NCBI RefSeq assembly: GCF_900113695.1 | Contig: NZ_FOQH01000005.1 | Coordinates: 434,001 to 498,000, forward strand | DNA length: 64,000 bases | Source: Albimonas pacifica | GTDB lineage: Bacteria; Pseudomonadota; Alphaproteobacteria; Rhodobacterales; Rhodobacteraceae | Direction of reading: 5' to 3' | Position numbers and translations under genes: made by a program | Notes under the pieces: generated by a model | Database searches by the model: none | Seen by the model: only the letters and a program-made list of their open reading frames with translations | What the model was told of the DNA's origin: nothing | Shown: positions 56,348 through 64,000 of the stretch, one piece after another | How positions within the stretch are numbered: the first letter of the stretch is position 1 | Layout of the letters: every line of letters begins with the position of its first letter

Positions 56348-57763
56348 ATGACGAGCAAACCCTTTGGCCTCGCGACGGCGCTATGCGCGCTGCTCGCCCT
56401 GGCTGGGCCTTCGCAGGCCGAAAGCCTGGCCGACGCGATGGCGAAGGCCTACGCGAACCATCCTGGCCTGGCGGCCCAGCGCGCAGCCCTGCGCGGCCTC
56501 GACGAGGCCGAGTTCCAGGCGCGGGCGCAGGCCTGGGGCACGGTCAACCTCCAGGCCGACTACGGCTGGCAGAACACCGACACGCGCCGCTCGCTGGCGG
56601 CGCCGCGGTCGCGCGACGACACCGATCCCTTCGACCTCGGGCTGCAGGGCTCGATCCCGATCTACTCGGGCGGTCAGATCGAGAACAGCTCCGAGGCCGC
56701 GCTGCAGGCGGTGCGCTCGGGGCGATCCTCGCTGACCTCGGCCGAGCAGAACGTGCTGCTGGCCGCGGTCACCGCCTTCGAGGACGTGCGCCGCGACATC
56801 GCCCTGGTGGGCGTGGCGCGTTCCAACGTCCGGGTCATCGGCGAGCAGCTCAAGGCCGCGCAGGACCGCTTCGAGGTCGGCGAGGTCACCCGCACCGACG
56901 TGGCCCAGGCCGAGTCGCGCCTGGCCGCCTCGCGCTCGACGCTCGCCGCGATCGTGGGGCAGCTCGCCCGCTCCCGCCAGGCCTACCTGGCCGCCGTCGG
57001 CGAGGCGGCGGACGAGCTGGACACCCCGCCGCCGCTGCCCCCGCTGCCCGAGAGCGAGCAGGCCGCCATCGCGCTGGCCGAGGCGCAGCACCCCGACCTG
57101 ATCGCGGCGCGCTTCAACGCGCGCGAGGCCGAGAGCCAGGTGAAGGTCGCCATCGGCCGGCGGCTGCCGCAGGTCTCGATCAACGGCTCGGCCGGCTACT
57201 CCGACAGCTCGGTCTTCATCGACGAGGTGCAGTCGGCGACGGATTCGAACGCCGTGTCGGTGGGCGTCACCGCCTCGATGCCGCTGTGGACCGGCGGGCG
57301 CAACGCCTCGGCCGTGCGCCAGGCGCAGGCGAACCTGGCACGCGCCATGGCGCTGATCCAGGACACCGGCCGCACGGTGCGCCAGACGGTGTCGAACTCC
57401 TGGTCGGGCCTCGACGTGGCGCGCGCCTCGATCACCGCCGCGCGCCAGCAGATCCGGGCCGCCCAGATCGCCTTCGACGGCGTGCGCGAGGAAGCGACGC
57501 TGGGCGCACGCACCACGCTCAACGTGCTGGACGCCGAGCAGGAGCTGGCCTCGGCCCGGGCCGACCTGATCTCGGCCCAGCGGGACGAGTATGTGGCCGG
57601 CTACAACCTGCTCGCCTCGGTGGGCGCGCTGACGGTCAGCCATCTCGGCCTCGACGTCACGCCCTACGATCCGGACGAGTACCGGACCGACGTCGTCGCC
57701 GAGAATCCCTACGATTACCCGCGGGGCGAAGAGACCCAGTGGTCCAAGCCCTACCGGCCGTAA
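56348..57763 (+). CDS. tolC: TolC-family outer-membrane efflux protein
   Basis: This 471-aa protein has a signal peptide (residues 1-24, ALLALAGPSQA) and two OEP repeats of about 200 residues. LQGSIPIYSGGQIENSSEAAL and VTASMPLWTGGRNASAVRQA are the paired strand regions. DRFEVGEVTRTDVAQAESRL and REEATLGARTTLNVLDAEQEL are the paired coiled helices. It forms the trimeric outer-membrane channel for drug efflux or type I secretion. The ATG at 56348 is the start that gives the signal peptide. No inner-membrane partners are next to it; a Pro-rich protein gene begins four bases after its stop. Confidence 0.94.
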   Translation: MTSKPFGLATALCALLALAGPSQAESLADAMAKAYANHPGLAAQRAALRGLDEAEFQARAQAWGTVNLQADYGWQNTDTRRSLAAPRSRDDTDPFDLGLQGSIPIYSGGQIENSSEAALQAVRSGRSSLTSAEQNVLLAAVTAFEDVRRDIALVGVARSNVRVIGEQLKAAQDRFEVGEVTRTDVAQAESRLAASRSTLAAIVGQLARSRQAYLAAVGEAADELDTPPPLPPLPESEQAAIALAEAQHPDLIAARFNAREAESQVKVAIGRRLPQVSINGSAGYSDSSVFIDEVQSATDSNAVSVGVTASMPLWTGGRNASAVRQAQANLARAMALIQDTGRTVRQTVSNSWSGLDVARASITAARQQIRAAQIAFDGVREEATLGARTTLNVLDAEQELASARADLISAQRDEYVAGYNLLASVGALTVSHLGLDVTPYDPDEYRTDVVAENPYDYPRGEETQWSKPYRP

Positions 57764-57767
57764 CGCG

Positions 57768-58754
57768 ATGGTCGGCGGGCAGGGAGACAGGGACGGCGAG
57801 GATCTGGGCGACGCGGTTCGCCGGACCCTGGCCGAGGAGGAGGACGGCGCCGGCGTGCTGGTGCTGACCCCGCAGATGCGCGGCGGGGGCGGGCGCCTGG
57901 GCGCGCCGCTGCCCGACGTGCTGCCGCCCGCGGAGGACGAGGAGCCTCCGCTGCTGCTGACCGAGCGGATCGACGGCGGCGGCGCCTCCGCCGCCCCCGA
58001 GCCGACCGCCTGGTCGCCCGCGCCCGATCCTGCGCCCGCGCCCGAAGTCCCCGCTTGGGCCCCCGCGCCGCAGCCCGGCGACGCCCCGCCGGCGCCCGAG
58101 GCGCCCGCCTGGGGCGTCCCGCCGGAGGCCCCCGCCTGGGGCGCCGCTGCCGAGCCCCGGTCGGACGACGCCGCGGAGGAGCGGCCCGCCGGCGTCTCGC
58201 CCGAGCCGCCGGCCTGGTCGTCGGGGGCCCCAGCCCCGACCTCCTTCGCCCAGCCCCCCGCCTGGGCCCTGACGCCCGAGCCGGCCCCGCCGGTCGAGGA
58301 TGCCGGCCAGGACGCGCAGACCCCGCCGCCGTTCCCCGGCGACCCGGCCCAGCCCGCCTTCCAGCCCGAGCCTGAGGCGGAGACCCCGGCCGGATCGGTC
58401 GATTCCGAGCCCGCGGCGGACGCCGAGGTCCCGCCCCGCGCGCAGAGCCTGCGCGCCGACGATCCGCGTTCCGGGAGCCTGCGCCCCGTCGCCGCCGACC
58501 CGGAGGTGGAGCGCGAGGGCGCCGGCGCCTCGTCGCGCGAGCTGCGGGAGGCCTTTTCCAGCGCGACCCCCGGACCGCTCGCCGCGACCGGCCTGCCGCG
58601 CAACCGCGACGAGCTGGTGGAGATCGTGCGCCAGTCGATCCGCGAAGAGCTGGCCGGTCCGCTGGGCGAGCGCATCTCGGCCAACATCCGCGCCCTGATC
58701 GAGCGCGAGGTCGCCCGCGCGCTGGCCGAGCGGGACCGCGACGGCGACGCCTGA
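57768..58754 (+). CDS. Pro/Ala-rich protein with conserved C-terminal helix
   Basis: This 328-aa acidic protein is mostly low-complexity (Pro, Ala, Glu, Trp; repeated PEAPAWG and APAWA units at residues ~80-170). Only the ends look conserved: LVLTPQMRGGGG near residue 30 and a C-terminal helix, RDELVEIVRQSIREELAGPL, then GERISANIRALIEREVARAL. The overall shape recalls polar organising proteins such as PopZ (disordered middle, C-terminal helices), but the C-terminus is not a clear match. It starts four bases after the tolC stop and is followed by a strong terminator, so it is the last gene of the tolC operon. Confidence 0.7.
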   Translation: MVGGQGDRDGEDLGDAVRRTLAEEEDGAGVLVLTPQMRGGGGRLGAPLPDVLPPAEDEEPPLLLTERIDGGGASAAPEPTAWSPAPDPAPAPEVPAWAPAPQPGDAPPAPEAPAWGVPPEAPAWGAAAEPRSDDAAEERPAGVSPEPPAWSSGAPAPTSFAQPPAWALTPEPAPPVEDAGQDAQTPPPFPGDPAQPAFQPEPEAETPAGSVDSEPAADAEVPPRAQSLRADDPRSGSLRPVAADPEVEREGAGASSRELREAFSSATPGPLAATGLPRNRDELVEIVRQSIREELAGPLGERISANIRALIEREVARALAERDRDGDA

Positions 58755-58777
58755 CCTCCCCTGCCGCGCACGCCAAC

Positions 58778-58810
58778 CGGCGCCCCGGGCCAGCCCCGGG
58801 GCGCCGTTTT
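58778..58810 (+). terminator. rho-independent terminator
   Basis: CGGCGCCCCGGG pairs with CCCGGGGCGCCG and is followed by TTTT, 24 bp after the Pro-rich protein gene. Confidence 0.8.
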
Positions 58811-58851
58811 CATGCCGGCCGCCGCCCGAGCGGTCGGCCCCCCGCAATGGA

Positions 58852-58879
58852 AACGGCCGCGCCCGGGGGCGCGGCCGTT
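58852..58879 (-). terminator. terminator-like hairpin after decarboxylase gene
   Basis: A 12-bp stem, AACGGCCGCGCC / GGCGCGGCCGTT, with a 4-base loop lies 28 bp after the decarboxylase stop on the complement. Confidence 0.7.
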
Positions 58880-58906
58880 CGGCGTTTCAGCGATGCGGCG
58901 CGAGGA

Positions 58907-60085
58907 TCAGGCGGCGAGCGCCAGGACCTCGGGGGCGCCCAGGGTCTCGGTCAGCTCGGTGCGGCCCGGGCCGAAGCCGTTGAAGCGGGTCGCGGTCGCG
59001 GTGCCGTAGGCGCCCAGGCCCTCGAAGATCACGAAGTCGCCCTCGGCCAGCGTCTCGGGCAGCTCGTTGTCGCCGGGCATCCGGTCGACCGAGTCGCAGG
59101 TCGGGCCGAAGATCACCCGGGCGACGCCCGCGCCCTCGACCGCCGAGCCGTCCTCGCGGCAGGCGCGCATCGCGGGAACCGTGCCGGTCAGGGGGGCCTC
59201 GGCGAGGCCGCCGTAGACGCCGTCGTTGAGGAACACCGCGCCGTCCTCACGGACCAGCTTCACGCGGGTGACCAGCGCCATCGAGTTGGCGATCATGCCG
59301 CGGCCGGGCTCGCAGACCAGCGCCGGGTGATCCTCGCCGAAGGTCGCGACGGCCGCGGCCTTGATCGCGGCGAAGTAGACCGGCAGCTCGGGGGCGCCCT
59401 CGGCCTTGCCGCCCGGGAAGCCGCCGCCGACGTTGAGCCGCGCGCATCGAACCCCGGCCGCTTTCACGATGCGGCCGGCCGCCTCGATGTAGGAGACGTA
59501 GGCGTCGGGCGACTTGCACTGGGTGCCCGGGTGGAAGGTCAGCGAGGTCACGAAGCCTGCCGCGGCCGCGCGGGCCAGCAGCTCGGCCGCATACTCCTCG
59601 GTCGCGCCGAACTTGGTGCCGAAGTCGTAGGCGCCGCCCTTCACGGGCATGCGGAAGCGGACCGAGAGCTCGATGCGCGAGGGATCGGACTCGGCGGTGA
59701 AGACCTCGATCATCTTCTCCAGCTCGGCGCGGTTGTCGACCGAGTAGGTGCGCACGTCATGGGCCAGCGCGAAGCGCAGCTCCGAACGCGACTTGATCGG
59801 GTTGTGGTAGTGCAGCGCCGCCTCGGGGCAGAGCTTGCGAAGCATCGCGATCTCCTCGGGGGAGGCGACGTCGAAGCCGCGCACGCCGGCCGCGATCAGG
59901 CCCAGCAGAACCGCGGGGGCGGGGTTCGCCTTCACCGCGTAGGTCACGAAGCCGGGAAACCCGTCCAGGAAGGCCCTAGCGCCCGCGGTCACCGCCGAGG
60001 GGCTGAGGAAGAACACCGGCTCGTCCGGCTGCTCGGAAGCGATGAAGGCTTCCAGGGAGGACCAGATGGGGGCGGCCTGGGACAT
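58907..60085 (-). CDS. ornithine/lysine decarboxylase-type PLP enzyme (fold type III)
   Basis: This 392-aa enzyme is of the eukaryote-like ornithine decarboxylase family. The PLP lysine is in VTYAVKANPAP near residue 51, HPGTQC and GGGFPGGKAEG bind the cofactor phosphate, CEPGRGMIA follows, and the catalytic cysteine is in IFGPTCDSVDRMPGD. It makes putrescine (or cadaverine) in polyamine synthesis; the substrate choice is not deducible. ATG at 60085 has GGAACC-type spacing only, without a strong ribosome site. It is divergent from an Lrp-family gene that is its likely regulator. Confidence 0.92.
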   Translation of the reverse strand: MSQAAPIWSSLEAFIASEQPDEPVFFLSPSAVTAGARAFLDGFPGFVTYAVKANPAPAVLLGLIAAGVRGFDVASPEEIAMLRKLCPEAALHYHNPIKSRSELRFALAHDVRTYSVDNRAELEKMIEVFTAESDPSRIELSVRFRMPVKGGAYDFGTKFGATEEYAAELLARAAAAGFVTSLTFHPGTQCKSPDAYVSYIEAAGRIVKAAGVRCARLNVGGGFPGGKAEGAPELPVYFAAIKAAAVATFGEDHPALVCEPGRGMIANSMALVTRVKLVREDGAVFLNDGVYGGLAEAPLTGTVPAMRACREDGSAVEGAGVARVIFGPTCDSVDRMPGDNELPETLAEGDFVIFEGLGAYGTATATRFNGFGPGRTELTETLGAPEVLALAA

Positions 60086-60175
60086 GCGCGGCGGTTCCTT
60101 CTGCTGCGCGGTAGGATGGGTCGGTCGGATCGCTCCGTTGCCGTTTGTTCCGATAACTGAGGATGCGGGATATGC

Positions 60176-60189
60176 GGTCGAAATCGACC
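60176..60189. promoter_or_regulatory. palindrome in decarboxylase/Lrp control region
   Basis: GGTCGAAATCGACC is a perfect 14-bp palindrome in the 168-bp divergent region. It is followed by an AT-rich stretch (ATAATGATGTATTTT, from 60205) that could be a promoter or Lrp-type site. Confidence 0.45.
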
Positions 60190-60253
60190 TGACTAAATGC
60201 GCATAATGATGTATTTTGCCTGCGGATCGCCGAGTTAATCGTCAGGATGTCAG

Positions 60254-60694
60254 ATGTCCGAGTCGCTGGACGAGACCGACCGCGCCCTGCTGGGCCTGCT
60301 GGCCCGCAACGCCCGCGCCCCCGCCACCGAGCTCGCGCGCAAGCTCAACCTGGCCCGCACCACCGTGCAGGCCCGCATCGAGAAGCTGGAGCGCGCGGGC
60401 GTGATCCGGGGCTACACCGTGCGCACCGAGACCGCGCCCGGCGCGATGATCCGCGCCTATGTGCTGGTGCAGGTCGAGCCCCGCTACGCCAACCCCGTGG
60501 CCACCACCATCGGCCGGATGCGCGAGGTCGAGAGCCTGCACACCACCTCGGGCCGCTTCGACCTCGCGGCCCAGGTGGGGGCGCCGGACACCGCCCAGCT
60601 CGACGCGGCGCTCGACCGGATCGCGATGATCGAGGGGGTGCGGGGGATCGAGACGCTGGTCCAGCTCACCACCAAGGTCGACCGGCGCTGGTGA
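60254..60694 (+). CDS. Lrp/AsnC-family transcriptional regulator
   Basis: This 146-aa protein has an N-terminal helix-turn-helix, LDETDRALLGLLARNAR and LARTTVQARIEKLERAGVI, and a C-terminal RAM domain of about 75 residues (AYVLVQVEPR, VESLHTTSGRFDLAAQV). It probably senses an amino acid and regulates the divergent decarboxylase gene, a common Lrp arrangement. The stop is four bases from the stop of the convergent DUF302 gene. Confidence 0.92.
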   Translation: MSESLDETDRALLGLLARNARAPATELARKLNLARTTVQARIEKLERAGVIRGYTVRTETAPGAMIRAYVLVQVEPRYANPVATTIGRMREVESLHTTSGRFDLAAQVGAPDTAQLDAALDRIAMIEGVRGIETLVQLTTKVDRRW

Positions 60695-60698
60695 GCGC

Positions 60699-61169
60699 TC
60701 AGGGGGCGACGGCGCGGGCGGCGATCGCCTCGAAGATCGGGTCGAGCTCGGCGCCGATCCCGGCGATCCCCGGCCCGCAGTCGTCGGCGTAGGCGGCGAA
60801 GACCGCGCCCGGCGTCTTCCAGGAGAGGGACGCGCCCTGCGGCGTCTCGACGAGGTGGAAGCGCACCGGCGCCTCGATCATCGCGGGCAGGCAGGCGCGC
60901 AGGGCGCGCACGGCGAAATCGTTGCGGAAGACGCCCAGCACGCGGTCGCCGGGGATCGTCTCGCCGCGGGCGGCGGCGGCCTCTGTGGGGCCGGCCTCGG
61001 TCACCAGGCCCATGCCCTCCGCGGCGATGGCGGCGCGCAGGCGGGGCAGGAGCTCGGCGTAGGGGATCGCGGTCTCGATCACCCGCAGGCCGGGGCGCGG
61101 CTCGACCCGCTCGGGCGCGGCCGCGGCGGGCGGGGCGAGCAGGGCGAGGGCGACGATCAGCGGTCTCAT
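60699..61169 (-). CDS. DUF302 domain protein, exported
   Basis: This 156-aa protein has a signal peptide (residues 1-17, ending PPAAAA) and a DUF302-like body: IPYAELLPRLRAAIAAEGM, RVLGVFRNDFAVRAL and a VRFHLVETPQGASLSWKTPG strand pair, ending ADDCGPGIAGIGAELD. The ATG at 61169 has GGGAGG seven bases upstream and removes an Arg-rich upstream extension. Function of the family is not established. Confidence 0.82.
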   Translation of the reverse strand: MRPLIVALALLAPPAAAAPERVEPRPGLRVIETAIPYAELLPRLRAAIAAEGMGLVTEAGPTEAAAARGETIPGDRVLGVFRNDFAVRALRACLPAMIEAPVRFHLVETPQGASLSWKTPGAVFAAYADDCGPGIAGIGAELDPIFEAIAARAVAP

Positions 61170-61392
61170 GGGCGATCCTCCCAGGCGCCGGGGCCGGCGG
61201 CGGCGGTCCTCACCTGACCCCGGGCGGCGCTCACGCGCCATCGCGCCGGCGCTCGCGCGGCGTCACCTTTGGGTGAGAGGGCGAAACGAACCGTCCGCGC
61301 CCTGCGAACAACACATAAGCATGGCACAGGGACGCCCGGCGAGCGGGCGGACCGCAGCCCCTTCCGGCGACGACGCCGGGCCAGGAGACGCC

Positions 61393-62769
61393 ATGTTGGA
61401 CGACGCAGCCGGCCATCCGATCTCGCTCGACGATCCCCGGGCCGCGGGCCCGTGGGACCGGACCGTCGCGGCCTTCCTCGCCCATTCCGCCGCCACTCCC
61501 GTGCACCTGGGCGAGACGCTGGCCCTCGCCCCCGGCTTCGCGCTGGGCCATGCGGCGCAGGGCCTGTTCCTGTCGCTGCTGGGACGGCGGGAGCTGGACC
61601 CCGCCATCGACGCGGCGCTGGCCGCCGCCCGGGCGGCCGCCGACCAGGGGGGCGCCGACGCGCGGGAGCGGGCCTATGTCGCCGCGCTCGCGGACCATCG
61701 CGCCGGCCGCGCCTTCGTCGCCGCCGACCGGCTGGAGCGGATCGTGGCCGAGCATCCGGGCGACTCGCTCGCCGCCAAGCTCGCCCAGGCGATCCGCTTC
61801 ATGCTGGGCGACGCGGCCGGCATGCGCCGCGCCGCCGACCGCATCGTCCAGCCCCACGCAGGCTTCGGGCCGGAGCATCCGCACCGGGGCTACGTCCTCG
61901 GCCAGCGGGCCTTCGCGCTGGAGGAGACGGGCGAATACGCCGAGGCCGAGGCGGAGGGCCGCGCGGGGCTGGAGCTCGCGCCCGACGACGCCTGGGGGCT
62001 GCACGCGGTGGCGCATGTGATGGACATGACCGGCCGGGCGGAGGCGGGGGTGCGCTGGCTCGCCGGCAAGTCGCGCCACTGGTCGCACTGCAACAACTTC
62101 GGTTGCCACGTGTGGTGGCACCTGGCGCTGTTTCACCTCGACCGGGGGAACCTGGGCGCGGCGCTGGCGCTCTACGACCGCAAGGTGCGGCCCGAGCCGA
62201 CCGACGACTACCGCGACATCGCCAACGCCGCCTCGCTGCTCCTGCGCCTCGAGCTCGAGGGGACCGACGTCGGCGGGCGCTGGGAGGAGCTCGGCGCGCT
62301 CGCCGCCGCGCGGACCGAGGACGGCTGCGTGGTCTTCGCCGACCTGCACTACCTGCTGGCGCTCAACCGCGCCGGGCGGACGCAGGAGGCCGCGGCGCTG
62401 ACCGCGCGCATCGCGCGCGACGCGCAGGGCCTTGACCACGACCAGCACGAGGTCTGCGCCGTCGCGGGCCTGCCCGCCGCCCGCGGCCTGAACGCCTTCC
62501 GCGCCGGGCGCTGGGGCGAGGCGCACCGGGCGCTGTCGCTGGCCCTGCCGCAGCTTGCGCGCATCGGCGGCAGCCACGCCCAGCGCGACCTGTTCGAGCG
62601 GATGAGCATCGACGCGGCGCTCGCCGCCGGCGACGTGCGCGCGGCCGAGGCCGCGCTCGCCCGCCGCTGCGCCGCCCGCGGGGCCGAGGACGGCTACGCC
62701 GCCCGCCGCCGCGCCGCCATCGCCGAGCGCGCGGCCGCCCTGCGCGCCGCCGCCTTCGCCGCCCAGTAA
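61393..62769 (+). CDS. tetratricopeptide-repeat protein of unknown function
   Basis: This protein of about 458 aa is almost entirely helical pairs with TPR-like spacing. Examples are GEYAEAEAEGRAGLELAPDD, the GNLGAALALYDRKVRPEPT repeat and AGRTQEAAALTARIARDA. A central WSHCNNFGCHVWWHLALFHL segment with His, Cys and Trp residues is conserved in a family of cytosolic TPR proteins (TTC38-like). The ATG at 61393 is preferred because AGGAGA lies five bases upstream; an in-frame ATG at 61321 is possible. No partner is suggested by the neighbours. Confidence 0.78.
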   Translation: MLDDAAGHPISLDDPRAAGPWDRTVAAFLAHSAATPVHLGETLALAPGFALGHAAQGLFLSLLGRRELDPAIDAALAAARAAADQGGADARERAYVAALADHRAGRAFVAADRLERIVAEHPGDSLAAKLAQAIRFMLGDAAGMRRAADRIVQPHAGFGPEHPHRGYVLGQRAFALEETGEYAEAEAEGRAGLELAPDDAWGLHAVAHVMDMTGRAEAGVRWLAGKSRHWSHCNNFGCHVWWHLALFHLDRGNLGAALALYDRKVRPEPTDDYRDIANAASLLLRLELEGTDVGGRWEELGALAAARTEDGCVVFADLHYLLALNRAGRTQEAAALTARIARDAQGLDHDQHEVCAVAGLPAARGLNAFRAGRWGEAHRALSLALPQLARIGGSHAQRDLFERMSIDAALAAGDVRAAEAALARRCAARGAEDGYAARRRAAIAERAAALRAAAFAAQ

Positions 62770-62811
62770 GACCGCCCCCAGCAACGTCGCCTCAGAGCGG
62801 CCGGAGACCGA

Positions 62812-64000
62812 ATGACCGCCAGCCCCGCCCACGCCGCCCGCCCCTCCGCCGTCCCGGCGACGGGGGCCGCGCCCGCGAAGAAGCCCCGCGACATGCGGCT
62901 CGACTTCTTCCGGGGGCTGGCGATGTTCATCATCCTGCTGGCGCACACGCCGTTCGACCCCTGGACGCTGTGGATCCCGGCGCGGTTCGGCTTCTCGGAC
63001 GCCACCGAGATCTTCGTGTTCTGTTCGGGCATGGCCTCGGCCATCGCCTTTGGCGGGGCCTATCGCGACCACGGCTGGCCGATGGGCACGGCGCGGATCG
63101 GGTTCCGGGTCTGGCAGGTCTACTGGGCGCATGTGGGCCTGCTGCTGGTCGTCGCGCTGCTGCTGTGGACCCTCGACGCGCAGGGCTGGGGCGATCCCGC
63201 GGTCCGTTACGTCGCCCGCGTGCCGATCCTGCCGCTGTTCGAGGACACCGGGCCGGCGCTGGCGGGCCTGTTCACCCTGACCTGGGTCCCGAACTATTTC
63301 GACATCCTGCCGATGTATCTCGTCATCCTGGCGCTGATCCCGGCGGTGATGGCCGCGTATCTGGCGGGCGGGACGCCCGCGGCGGCGGCGCTGGTGGCGG
63401 CGCTGTGGCTGGCCACGCAGTTCGGCCTCCTGGACCTGCCCTCGCGCCCCTGGGCGCCCGAGATCCCGTGGTTCTTCAACCCCTTCGGCTGGGCGCTGGT
63501 GTTCTTCTCGGGCTTCTTCCTGGGCCTGCGCTGGATCCCGGTCCCGCCGCGCAGCCGCCTGCTGACCTGGATCGCGCTGGCGGTCGTGCTGATCTCGATC
63601 CCCTTCGCCTGGTTCCGCATCCACGACGGGCTGTGGCTGCCGCAGGGCTGGCTGCTGCAGGACTGGATCGCCGCCGCCCGCGCCGCCTCCGAGCCGCTGT
63701 GGCGCAAGACCGAGATGGGCCTGCTGCGCTGGCTGCATTTCCTCGCGCTCGCCTATCTCGCCTGGATGGCCGTCGGCCCCCGCGGCCACCGCCTGACCGA
63801 GCCGCTGCGCCTGCCCGGCGCGCCCGCGCGCCGCTGGCTCTGGGCCGCGGTCGCGGTGGTGGTCGTGACGTTGCCCTGGGCCTGGGTCGCGGACATCGCG
63901 GCCTACGCCCCCGCGCTCGACGCCTGGCTGATGGAGATGATGGGCCCGCGGGCCGAGGCCGCCTTCGGCTTCGACCTCTTCATCCCCGGCGAGCGGCTGA
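62812..64000 (+). CDS. OpgC-domain membrane protein (3' end beyond window)
   Basis: At least 396 codons are visible, and the frame is still open at the window edge. MRLDFFRGLAMFIILLAHTP, GFSDATEIFVFCSGMASAIA and RVWQVYWAHVGLLLV are the OpgC signature, followed by about eight more hydrophobic segments. OpgC proteins are integral-membrane acyltransferase relatives; the best-known adds succinyl groups to osmoregulated periplasmic glucans. The glucan synthesis genes (opgGH type) are not in the window. ATG at 62812 lies 42 bp after the TPR gene, so the two may be co-transcribed. Confidence 0.88.
   Translation, partial: MTASPAHAARPSAVPATGAAPAKKPRDMRLDFFRGLAMFIILLAHTPFDPWTLWIPARFGFSDATEIFVFCSGMASAIAFGGAYRDHGWPMGTARIGFRVWQVYWAHVGLLLVVALLLWTLDAQGWGDPAVRYVARVPILPLFEDTGPALAGLFTLTWVPNYFDILPMYLVILALIPAVMAAYLAGGTPAAAALVAALWLATQFGLLDLPSRPWAPEIPWFFNPFGWALVFFSGFFLGLRWIPVPPRSRLLTWIALAVVLISIPFAWFRIHDGLWLPQGWLLQDWIAAARAASEPLWRKTEMGLLRWLHFLALAYLAWMAVGPRGHRLTEPLRLPGAPARRWLWAAVAVVVVTLPWAWVADIAAYAPALDAWLMEMMGPRAEAAFGFDLFIPGERL

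Noticed and set aside
57768-58754. assignment of the Pro-rich protein as PopZ
   Set aside because: The layout is similar, but the C-terminal helix sequence does not clearly match PopZ, so only a descriptive call is given.

Overview
The window is a very GC-rich, gene-dense bacterial chromosome segment. Several features fit an alphaproteobacterium of the Rhodobacterales/Paracoccaceae type: the CobS/CobT pair of the aerobic cobaltochelatase, a VPLPA/PEP-CTERM-type C-terminus, the Zur-ZnuABC arrangement, an isoaspartate-methyltransferase-like gene followed by tolC, and strong third-position GC bias. I see about 50 protein genes and one tRNA (tRNA-Arg, anticodon UCU), but no rRNA, prophage, insertion sequence or CRISPR array. 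Genes run off both ends: a LysR regulator on the left and an OpgC-type membrane protein on the right.

Layout. 0-4.1 kb is a LysR regulator divergent from a ring-cleaving VOC dioxygenase, an MhqD-like hydrolase and two pirins, which looks like a quinone/aromatic detoxification operon. 4.1-10.1 kb holds a Rid-family protein divergent from a TetR regulator with a double palindromic operator, an epoxide-hydrolase-like enzyme, a thiolase, a flavoprotein and a secreted CTERM protein. 10.3-13.3 kb is cobS-cobT. 13.5-21.4 kb mixes housekeeping genes (nuclease, gamma-family PLP enzyme, J-domain protein, bolA, gatB, an orphan solute-binding protein). It carries four copies of a roughly 270-bp structured intergenic repeat.

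21.4-42.7 kb is the core of the window, a storage-glucan and osmolyte super-cluster. One block reads leftwards (galU, glgB, a glucosylglycerol hydrolase, glgC). The other reads rightwards (gpsA, a HAD sugar-phosphatase, ggpS, an MFS exporter-like gene, then glgA, a glgX-malQ fusion, glgP). GlgC makes ADP-glucose, the donor for both glycogen (GlgA/GlgB) and glucosylglycerol phosphate (GgpS). GpsA supplies glycerol 3-phosphate and the HAD enzyme can dephosphorylate the product. The GghA-like hydrolase can return glucose and glycerol, while GlgX-MalQ and GlgP mobilise glycogen. The inferred system is one locus that switches carbon between glycogen and the compatible solute glucosylglycerol.

42.8-46.3 kb is zinc uptake (znuA divergent from zur-znuC-znuB, with a dyad operator between them). 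After the tRNA come two tandem paralogous GGDEF-EAL membrane proteins, cysS-cimA, a secreted protein of unknown function, a methyltransferase, tolC and a proline-rich protein. An ornithine/lysine decarboxylase divergent from an Lrp regulator, a DUF302 protein, a TPR protein and the start of an opgC-like gene complete the window.

Two observations stand out. First, the four structured repeats (14.4-21.4 kb) have stem sequences that differ between copies while base pairing is preserved on both arms, which indicates selection for a folded DNA or RNA. Second, the glycogen/glucosylglycerol locus contains synthesis, dephosphorylation and hydrolysis genes plus a two-domain GlgX-MalQ enzyme. All functional assignments come from reading motifs and remembered family features; no database search was possible.
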